Positions 55,750 through 64,000 of a stretch of 64,000 nucleotides of DNA are shown in pieces. This DNA is from Isochrysis galbana (lineage: Eukaryota; Haptophyta; Isochrysidales; Isochrysidaceae). Below the pieces are notes generated by a model. That model worked only from the letters and a program-made list of their open reading frames with translations. It searched no databases and was not told the origin of the DNA. The stretch lies in contig CM030935.1 in the NCBI GenBank assembly GCA_018136815.1, forward strand, positions 5,261,921 to 5,325,920, written 5' to 3'. The position numbers and the translations under genes are program-made. Position 1 is the first letter of the stretch. Each line of letters begins with the position of its first letter.

Positions 55750-58486
55750 TCATAGGGCGCCGGGTGCATTAAAGGACTTGGACGGGTCCCACAACACCTG
55801 TAAGAGCCCACAGCCGAAAAGCGCATTAAAGCATTGGAAATAAAGAGGCCTGGACGCGCGCCACGAGTGGTTAGGGGGCGGGGCACACTCGACTGTAAGA
55901 GATCCGTTGGGAAACTTTCACCATGAACGCACCTGAGGGTTGGAGCGCATAAATGTCTCGAGTCTTGTGAATGCAGCGTCAATCTCCGCGTCGGTGATCT
56001 CGTCGACGTACTTGCACGCGCCGATACCGGCCGGGAGAGGGGCACGCAACAGGCCGTCGCGGTGCACAGTGATCTCGTCACGAGCACGCTTGTACCTGTG
56101 GCACGACACGGCAAGGGGCGCCAGCAAGCCAGCTTCCGTGGACATTGCAGACCGCCGACGATGAAAGCGAGCGCGCGAGGCAGCCTCCAAAGTGGAACAT
56201 GGCTAGGCACGTTCTGACAGGCAGCTAGCTGTGGCAGCGTACGTCTCGGCGGTGATCCCGGCGATTGAGCACGGGAGGCCCAATGTGGCGTAGAGGGCGA
56301 GGAGCTCTTCAGCCTCGTTGGTGGGAAGGAGCCCCTTTTGCTCGGCAATAAGGGAGGAGAAGACGCAATCGATGGCGACGGCTTCCCCGTGGCGGAGCTG
56401 GAACCGCTCATCGGCTTCGAGGGTGCGAGAAAAGGAGTGGCCGAAGTCCATCGGCCTGAGAAGGGCCTCTTCCCAAAGGTCGGGCCCAATGCATCTGAAG
56501 AGCGCATGCACCGGGTCGAGTCGGGCCTACTATCCAGTCTGCCCGGACGGGGGTTCACGCAGCGAGGAGGTGAAGGGTGCAAACGCACTCCAGCATGGCA
56601 TCGACCGACAGCTTGATGATGGCATCTGCCTCGTCCGAGTCCTGGAAGCGCTCGTCGATCAGCCGGGTGCCGTGGCGCTGCATAAGGCTCCACAGGCGGC
56701 GGTCGTGCACGAGCGCTGCCTTCATGATCTCGCCTACGCCCGAGCGGATGTCGGGCAAAGAGACCGTGCCTAGGAAGCTGCTATCGATGAAGGTATGGAG
56801 GGGTGAGAAAAAGTGCCCCACTCCATTCTTGCGGTGGTAGTTGATGGCCACCTTGATGCCGACGGACGCATCGACCATCCCAAGCAGTGTAGTGGGCAGC
56901 CGGCACCAAGGGATGCCGCGGCGCCAGCACGCGCAGGCAAAACCAGCGGTATCTGTGAGCACGCCGCCGCCGATGGCGAGCACCTGCAGGGCCGATGAGA
57001 GAAGAGCATGCTCAACATGTGCCTAGGCGTGCTTCATGCCGCATAACTCTTCCTTTTTGACATCGCTCCGAGGAGCTACCACTGAAAGGACAACGAATCC
57101 CAGCGAAGCCGTATTCCAGCACCCCAAAGCTCCCGCCGCACTCGCGCAAGGAGCGAGATGTTAGCACTATAGGCGCCGTGTACAGCGACGGCGGCACGGT
57201 CCCAACGGTTGTCTTTCGCGCTCGCAACCAGTATCCGGACCGACGCACCGGCTCTGACCGGCGGAGCGGGTCGACACGCTTCAGCTCGTCTAAGAGGAAG
57301 CAGAAGGTCTCCATGGTCTTCTGATCCTCGTTCCCAGGAGCCACCACAGCATCTAGGCGCAAGTCGACGGATTCGGCCCACCGCTCCATCTTGGTGCCGT
57401 AGAGCTCCCACACCGTCTGATCGACCACCATGATCGCACGGTCAGTAGATAGCTCCATAGTGTCCTTGAGGAAGGTGTTCCCTTCAGCGAACAGATCCGT
57501 CCGCCGCCAAATGCGCTGGCGGACACGCCTGTCAGAACCACGTGAGTGGCATGGACCTGTGAGAATGATTGGAGGGGCCCAACAGCAGCACCCCAGAGCA
57601 ATGGCAGTTGGTAGGCTCGGTGGACGTGGGGTCTACACGCCACCCGTGTCCACAGTCGGTGGGGCAAATGAGCTTATCCCAGCGGTGACTGCACGACTGC
57701 GCACCCGTCAAATGTCTCCCAAGCAGGGCCGTTCTCATCGATATCTGTGGTCTCTGCGCCACTGAAGAGCGGCTGGGCACCAGGCGGTGCCTTTACCTCC
57801 CGCACGTCGAGCGACTGCACAAGGCCGCCACAAAAGGTGGGCCGTAGCATGATCTCCCTAGAACCTGACATATGAGCACATGCAGGCATGAGAAAGTTTG
57901 GCAGACGAATGGTCCGAGTATGCGCGATGGCAGCCGCCGCGCCAGCCCAATTGACTCGTCGTGACGCGTGTGGCATACCTGCATCTGCCGCAAACAGGAG
58001 AGTGAGGTCACCTTTCGCCATGGCGGCCTCGTCACCGCCGAGCAGCGTAACGTCGGTGAAACGGCCGTCGAGCAGGAAAGCTGAGAAGAAGCGCTTCACT
58101 GCGCCTTGCCCAGCATAGTGCTGGCCATTCACATCGATGGTACCAGAGTAGTCGAACAGCGTGACAAGCTCGTCGACGCGCCGGCGATCTTCGACGGCGA
58201 GCTTAATCGCAGAGATCAGATCCAGCGCAGTAGAGCTCGAAGTCTCTCCGCGCTCAGGCACCGATGCCACCGCCTGTATCACGCTCGAGCGGCGTGCTGG
58301 GCCGTCCAACTGCAAGTGGCGCAGGCCCGCGCGGCGCTGCGCATTGGTGAGCAGCGGCACTGCCTGCGAGAGGCCGTGAGAGCAGGAGTGGGTCAAGACG
58401 GGAGGCGCAAGTCGTCTGTCTGGTGCTGACCTTGTCTTCCCTATTCCCGCCCTCCACTCGCATCCCGCCCGCCTGTCGTAGCCCAT
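55750..58486 (-). CDS. SnoaL/NTF2-like domain fused to sedoheptulose 7-phosphate cyclase
   Basis: Seven exons join in phase with GT-AG introns: 58486-57979, 57864-57705, 57528-57249, 56983-56589, 56494-56243, 56095-55933 and 55797-55750 (601 residues). Residues about 230-585 are a dehydroquinate-synthase-fold sugar phosphate cyclase: GGGVLTDTAGF (321-331), PTTLLGMVDASVGIKVAIN (346-364) and metal ligands Glu401 (SGVGEIMK), His467 (DFGHSFS) and His483 (RHGEAV), then HRDGLLRAPLPAGIG. The IKVAIN motif is near desmethyl-4-deoxygadusol synthase (mycosporine UV screens), while DFGHSFS is near 2-epi-5-epi-valiolone synthase; ordinary AroB is unlikely. Residues about 88-215 look like an NTF2/SnoaL fold (LISAIKLAVEDRR, then GQGAVKRFFSAF). 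The first exon's start is uncertain; an extra intron near 58430-58375 is possible. Confidence 0.85.
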
Positions 58487-59322
58487 CTCCTCTACATCCC
58501 TCTCCTTTCGTCTCTTCTTCCCTAAATCTCTCTCCCGACACCTCCTCGCTCACTCGCTAACGCTACGTTTCTCTCACTCGCCCCTCTCCTACCCCGTCTC
58601 CCACTCTCCCTCGCCTTCCTTCCCTTCGTCCCTCCCTCCATCGCCCGCCCCTCCCTCCCTCTCTACCTCCCTCCCTCCCTTCCCCCCCCCTTCTCTCTCT
58701 GTCTCGGTCTGCGTCACCTCTGTGCTGCCCCTTCCCTCGTTCCCTCGCCACTGCGCGCGCAGTAGCAGCTGTCCTGTGCTCATCCCTCCCGTTCTCCCAC
58801 CTCTCCCGCCAAACCCTCGCTGGCGCAGCGCACGTGCAGTGCGGCAGCAGGCGGCAGCACGGCGAGAGAGAGCAGCAGACGGCAGGACGCCATCCGCCAC
58901 GGCAGCAGGCACAGTCCGAAGGGGGAGGGAGGAGAGAGAATTCTAGCCCCGTGGAGAGAGAAAGAAAGAGAGGGGGGAGGAGGAGGCGGGAGCGAGAGGG
59001 AGGGGAGGAAGATGAGGTTGAGAGAAGTGAGAGAGAAGGAGAGAGGAAGGGGTGGGAGGGGGGGGGGAGCAGAGAGGGAAAAGAAGGGGAGGGAATATAG
59101 AAAAGAGAGGGCGCAGAGAGAGAGGGAAGAGAGAGCTGGGTGAGAGTCGAAAGCAGCCGCCGTGGCGAGTAAAGAATCTCACGGCAAGACACATATAAAA
59201 AACAGGCGAGGGGAAGAGGATCAAGAAGAAAAAGGCCTCTTCCCTAGAGTAAGAGTACTTTAGAGTCGAGCCCGTCTTCTTCACGAGATCGGGGGTTGGG
59301 GGGGGGCGGGGCAGCCCCTCTC

Positions 59323-59367
<45 letters not shown>

Positions 59368-61005
59368 GCGCGCGCCAGCCCAATCCATCGATGAGAACAA
59401 GAGACCCCCTCTCCCTCTCCCTCTACTTTTATTCTCCAAAGTCTCGCTCTTTCTCCACCTCGAGCCCCACTCCTCCTCCCTTCTTCTCGCGTAATGAGAA
59501 GGGAGAGATCTCGAGATCTCATCACAAGGAGAGCGCCGAGGGGCCCCCCGACCTGTATTCGAAGGTGGGGGGTCTGAAGAAATGCCCCCCCCGGTATGAT
59601 GAGGGGGGAAGGAATCGGTATTCCTAACGGGGCCCTAGATGCTAGATGTAAAGGGGGTTGGCGGAAATATCTGGATATATCTACTGGCTACTGGATATTT
59701 GGGTAGGTTTTGGCCAACTTGGATATTTCTTGGCGATTTGCATATCCACCTGGATATTTGGGTGGGTCACCGGCGAGAATTTTTGTTTGCGATTGCGATT
59801 GGCGCGAAAACTCATTTGTCATTTGGCACGTGCCCGTCATCATCATCATGCCTCGATCCTCGATCCATTGTTGTTGTTGTCGCTGTCGCTCGCCGCTTGT
59901 TTGTCGGTCGCCGTCCACTCTGTCCTCTCCACTCTAATAGGAGATTGGCTTTCGTCTGAGATCGATTCTCGCCGCCTTTCGCCTTCTTCTTTTGCATTCG
60001 TGATCTCGTCGTTGCTTCCTTGATGTCTCAGATAATAATTGGAATTGACGGATTGGAATTGGGATGACCCATTCATTGGGTCTGAGGTCTGAGGGCAATG
60101 AGGAAGGAGCCAAGCCGGCGGCAGGCGGCAGGCGCGACTGAGGGAAAGACTTCGGAGACGCTGACGAGCTGAAGCGCTGAAGCCCGTCAGCAGAGGAAGC
60201 GGCGGGCAGGCGGGCTTGGGCGAGAGCGAGAGCGAGGACGGCGGCGAAAGCGACATCGAACGAGCGAGCGGCGAGAGGCGAGGGCAAGCGAGGGCGAGGG
60301 CTGTGATGGCAGGGGCTGGCGAGGAGAGGAGGGTTCGTAGGGTATGAGTGGTGTGAGTGTGAGTGGATGAGTGGGAATGAAGAGGGAGAGCATGTGGAAT
60401 TGTGCTGAGCTTCTGGTGCTTGTGCTTGGGCTTGAGCTGTGTGGCGTGTGGCGAGGGAGAAGGAGGCGGCACGGAACGCGAATCGGAGGGACGGAGGAGC
60501 AGATACCGCTTACTTGGGACTCGTAGGGGGACAATAAAGCCAGACCGCCGTAAGTGATGCCGACGTCACGCTCGGCGAAGGCAGGCGCCTCGGGCGGCGT
60601 CGTAGGCCTCGGGCGGCGGCGAGGACATGATGCAGGAGAGGCGTGGGATGAGGAGAGAGAGATGAGGGTGGAGGAGTTCGATAAATTTGAGCGAGCCGAG
60701 AAGTTGCTGTGTGCGGATTTGGGACCCAGAGGGGGAAGCCAAGAGAGGCTTTCCCTCTTGGGGAAATCCAGGGGCGGTTCTCCCCCGAACCACAAGAGGG
60801 GATCATGGGAATGTGCTTTTCTGGTCAGACTCGGCTGGATTACATCAAAGTTTTGAACCCGTTCACGGGCACCTGCACCTGCACGCGCACTACCGCACAT
60901 GCCCACTCGCCGTCTCGCTCGCGCGCTGCCTCCATCCCGCCCGCTCGACCGCCCGCGTCGCCCGCCCGCTCGCGCGCTGCCTCGTTCCTGCCGTTCGGCG
61001 CCCGC
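58487..61005. repeat. Intergenic: simple sequence and a dispersed repeat
   Basis: 58560-58720 is CT-rich, 58915-59140 GA-rich and 59321-59362 a TC microsatellite. 60060-60350 is the inverse of the 54590-54880 repeat. Around 60520-60660 a short minus-strand stretch could be a first exon (a GTAAGC donor follows), but no continuation was found. No gene is supported. The cyclase gene's promoter should lie at the left edge. Confidence 0.5.
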
Positions 61006-62436
61006 TCACTTCGCGGCCGTGACTTGGGTGCATTCAAGGACGTATATGCTACTCGGGAGTGCCTGCTGCGGAAAGTGCACGCGCTTGATATCGCACTTTT
61101 TGTGGTAATCTTCGATTTTGAGTTCCGTGCAGCGGTTGCCTTTGATGCAGAGGAGGCCGTCCCCCTTGACACGCATAAACCGGAGGCGGATCGACGTGAG
61201 TCCGGAGACCAAAACTTGCAGCGATTCCACATTAATATCGACCGTATCGAGATCGATCTTCTCGAGGTGCGGAAAGTGCATTTGCAACGGCACGTCCGTC
61301 AGATCGCAATGGCCCAAAGTTAGCCATTTGAGGTTGGGAAAAGCACCTCGCGTCAGGAATGTGCGGAAAACAGCGGTACTCGGCCATTCGTCGAAGCAGA
61401 GCAAAAGATCCACGACCGGGAGCGGCTTGATGTAAGGGCCCGAAAATGCGACCGACAAGTCGCAGTCTTCCTTGATGTAGAGCGCAAAGGTGCGGAGGAT
61501 CGGCAACGCGTGCAGCAGCTGTAAGCACTGGTGCAGCAGCAGCGGGTTGTCACTGTCGGAAATGAGGGTCAGGTCCAGGAGGTTGGGGAACCTCAGCAGC
61601 TCGCTCACATTATTAGCGAGCACATCGAGTTGCAGGCGGAGTGCGCTGAGAGCGTGGGGGAGCGGGCACTCGTCGCCGAAAGCGCGTAGATCCCTCCATC
61701 TTGGCTCATTGTCAACGAGGCTGAGGCACGTGAGTTGATCGACGGAGGGGATGGCCGACCAGATCAGTCTCTGGTGCTGTGCGCTGTTTTTGTTGCAGTG
61801 CACAACAAGCTTGCGGAGCGTGCGCGGAAGGCCATCCTGTAGAGCCGCGGCGAGCGCGTCCAGTGGCAGCACACGTGCGCTGTGATCCAGAACGAGCTCC
61901 ACCAGGCTGGGCAGCCGGTACGCGCACAGCACCTCCAGCACCCCCGGGGCGCAAATAGACAGGTCGACCCGTTGCAAGCGCTCCGCCATTGCACGGAGCA
62001 CGCAGTAGACGAGGGCGGCCGAGGCCTCTTGCAACCGCAGCCGCGTGAGCGACGGGCACTTTCGCACAAAGTCTGCGGCTCTTGATGGCGCATGTGTTTT
62101 GCTGAACTTGGCCGAGGTGACGACGCCTAGCCACGCCGAGTGGACCGCACGGCAAGTCCTCCGAAGCGCTCGCTGGCCGTGCCAAGGCCACTTCAGCTTG
62201 AGCAGGATGAGAAGGCAGTTGTCTGGGTCACTGAAGAACACCGCCGCGGACGATGAGGCCGGTGAGTGGTGCGGTGGTGTGGGGCTCGTCGGGATGGGGC
62301 CGGCGAGGGACGCGGCAGGGCCCGGAGGACCGGGGATGAGGGCGGGGGCGGAGACCGGTGCCATCATCAAGGAGCGATGGCGCCGGTCGGGGCGAGCGCG
62401 GGAGAGAGGCCCCGAAAGATGAGGCGAGTTGTTCAC
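61006..62436 (-). CDS. Leucine-rich-repeat protein, possible F-box type
   Basis: An intronless frame of 476 residues; the real start may be Met24 (62367). After a Pro/Ser-rich leader, DNCLLILLKLKWPWHGQRAL ... RRTCRAVHSAW (about residues 72-104) resembles an F-box. From about residue 125 to 460, irregular LRR-like segments recur (SLTRLRLQEAS, SLVELVLDHSA, QLTCLSLVDNE, NLLDLTLISDS, NLKWLTLGHCD, HLEKIDLDTVD). This is the FBXL-like plan: an adaptor that would select substrates for ubiquitination. It lies on the same strand as the cyclase gene, about 2.5 kb upstream. No catalytic motif is seen. Confidence 0.65.
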   Translation of the reverse strand: MNNSPHLSGPLSRARPDRRHRSLMMAPVSAPALIPGPPGPAASLAGPIPTSPTPPHHSPASSSAAVFFSDPDNCLLILLKLKWPWHGQRALRRTCRAVHSAWLGVVTSAKFSKTHAPSRAADFVRKCPSLTRLRLQEASAALVYCVLRAMAERLQRVDLSICAPGVLEVLCAYRLPSLVELVLDHSARVLPLDALAAALQDGLPRTLRKLVVHCNKNSAQHQRLIWSAIPSVDQLTCLSLVDNEPRWRDLRAFGDECPLPHALSALRLQLDVLANNVSELLRFPNLLDLTLISDSDNPLLLHQCLQLLHALPILRTFALYIKEDCDLSVAFSGPYIKPLPVVDLLLCFDEWPSTAVFRTFLTRGAFPNLKWLTLGHCDLTDVPLQMHFPHLEKIDLDTVDINVESLQVLVSGLTSIRLRFMRVKGDGLLCIKGNRCTELKIEDYHKKCDIKRVHFPQQALPSSIYVLECTQVTAAK

Positions 62437-63506
62437 TGGACGGAACCTTTATTTTTAAGGTGGTGTCGCCACGGCGAGGAGGGGGGGGCGGCGCGCGAAG
62501 CCGCCCAGCCCCTCCAGCTGCCATGCGGCCTGGCGGCTGTTGTGAGCGCTGTGATGCGCTAAGCGGCTGGTGGAGAGGCCAGTGGATGTGTGGTCCCCGG
62601 CCGCACCCGCGCACAGCGCATCATCGCACCGTCTTGTAGAGATGCGATGAAGTCAGGGAAAGGCGCTCCAGATTGCCTGTGTGAGACGATCAGAAGGGTA
62701 TGTGGCCGAAAGGGGCGCGGCCAGGGAGAGAAGGGTGGTCGGTCCGTTCAAAAAATGTCATAAGGCGACTCTTTCACCGTAAGGGCGCCCGCCTGCAGGG
62801 TCCACAGCTGTCGTTGCTGGCATGTGCGGCTTTGCTTGGCACGTCTCCGCGCGGGGACCTGCACTCAGCTGTGAGGCTCACATGGCAGTCTGCCGCGGCT
62901 ATGCGTGCCGTGTGACTGTCGGGAGGGAGGTCAGACACATTGGCCAGCGGCCTAGGGGGTCTTCCGGCCGTGCCGACGCCCAACTTCCTAGCGTGAACCC
63001 GTAATGGCGTATGGGGTGTCATCGTGCCGATGAACGAGGTGTAGTTGCTCATGTCGACCAGTGTTTGAGATGAGGCGCAGAATTTTCTGCCGTGAGATTT
63101 TCGTCTGCCTGCCTCCCAAACCATGTTCGCAATGCAGTTGCAACAATGTTACTGGACATGTCATGCATTTAGGCATGCATTTGTGCGCGCGTCTTGCAGA
63201 GGTTCTGAGCATAAATGGTTTCTGAGTGGTGTGTTTGTACTACTATAAGTTTTAACTCGGCTCATTCTCATGCAATGTTCCTTGAATCTGCTTTGGATGG
63301 GTCGCAAATTTGGATGATAGGAAGGTGCTCATATTTGAAAACTCGCAATAATTCCCTGTAGCGATCCCCAGCACCTCCAATTCATCTTCTACTCTTCTAC
63401 ACAACTCAACTCCGAGCCTGACGGAGTCTCAGATTCTAGATCAGAGGCCACTATTGGGTCAGCATTAGTAGGCCCTCTCACAACGGTCGGCTGATAGACG
63501 CGGATA
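62437..63506. other. Intergenic
   Basis: No gene or RNA gene was recognised. Confidence 0.4.
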
Positions 63507-64000
63507 TCACATGCATGAACCACGGCTTCTTCCGCCTGCACCGTCACGACGGGACTCCGGAATGTATAAACGAAGAGGAGCCTCTTCCGCTTCTGAGGAG
63601 CGGTAGTAGAGTAGGCCATCGCGAAGGAGGAATCGGGAACTTTTCTTCGACGACGAGCTAGAGTCAATCGAAGAGGGAGCTTTCGGAAGGATCGACTCGA
63701 GTTCAGAAAGGATCGAGCTAGCGAACTCGTCGGTAGAGAGCGCTTGACGGAATTCGTCGGCATGAGGCACGCCCACATCGAGATACGAGGAGGTAATCGA
63801 CTCCGAAGATTCCGATGCTTGACGAGCGAGCCTATCGTTTGCTTGTTGGCGGCGAGCGGTGAGGGTGGATGAAGTAACCGCGGCGGCGACTATGTCGTGA
63901 ATTTCAGAAGAATCGAAAGAATGGGCGTCACTCTCCTCGAGGGCTGCAACCGGTGGCCGCGGCGACGTAGGACAAATGGGAGAAGACTCGGATATCGACG
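63507..64000 (-). pseudogene. LTR-retrotransposon pol remnant, runs off window
   Basis: A minus-strand frame open from the window edge reads PHADEFRQALSTDEFASSI ... FLLRDGLLYYRSSE ... LRLYIPES. This is the linker typical of Ty3/gypsy pol between RNase H and the zinc-binding start of integrase. The following HHCC finger is not found: the frame ends at 63507 in unrelated residues. The copy therefore appears broken near 63545, or is shifted. Confidence 0.6.

Noticed and set aside
56555..57458. Ordinary 3-dehydroquinate synthase (AroB)
   Set aside because: The fold and zinc ligands agree, but the IKVAIN, DFGHSFS and HRDGLLRAPLP motifs match the sedoheptulose 7-phosphate cyclases instead.
63389..63778. 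A 129-residue minus-strand frame starting MWACLMPTNS
   Set aside because: The overlapping frame with the gypsy-type FLLRDGLLYYR segment is the one with recognisable homology.

Overview
This is nuclear DNA of a GC-rich eukaryotic alga, not a prokaryote. Genes carry short GT-AG introns (about 90-225 nt, often with GTGCGT-type donors), and intergenic DNA is full of GA/CT microsatellites and transposons. A plastid-type membrane protein at 7035 begins with a signal peptide followed by an AFVAP motif, the hallmark of plastid import through ER-derived membranes. I therefore infer a red-lineage secondary-plastid alga, most likely a haptophyte or a heterokont; the sequence alone does not settle which.

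Layout. 1-6300: repeats, then a LINE (endonuclease, reverse transcriptase, zinc-knuckle tail) with one frameshift. 7035-12217: a DUF4079 plastid membrane protein, a small hypothetical membrane protein, and a four-exon secreted protein joining a cupredoxin domain to a DUF305 copper-type domain. 13461-15465: a non-coding element with long inverted ends built from GATAGCTATC palindromes, a GA tract and an AT-rich core. 16375-18379: a hypothetical protein and PEX2. 18459-19696: a 103-bp satellite split by a small hAT element with an 8-bp target duplication. 21966-37795: one giant type I membrane protein gene (about 5,200 residues) with near-identical 250-residue modules, proline-rich linkers, Cys-rich modules and a C-terminal membrane anchor. 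40689-44750: two nested hAT transposons; the inner one has an intact transposase with an N-terminal chromodomain. 46320-48797: an F-box-like/helical-repeat protein. 52287-54063: a three-exon LRR-protein kinase. 55750-58486: a seven-exon gene for a sedoheptulose 7-phosphate cyclase (mycosporine/valiolone type) with an NTF2/SnoaL-like N-terminal domain. 61006-62436: an LRR protein. 63507-64000: a Ty3/gypsy-like pol remnant running off the window.

The genes do not form an operon-like system. The most noteworthy items are the SnoaL-cyclase fusion, the cupredoxin-DUF305 protein, the chromodomain hAT with its nested insertion history, the palindromic element, and the giant cell-surface protein. Three reading-frame breaks in the giant gene lie in G homopolymers, and the single break in the LINE lies in an A run. 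Each is consistent with one missing base, so assembly error must be considered before calling these genes broken.
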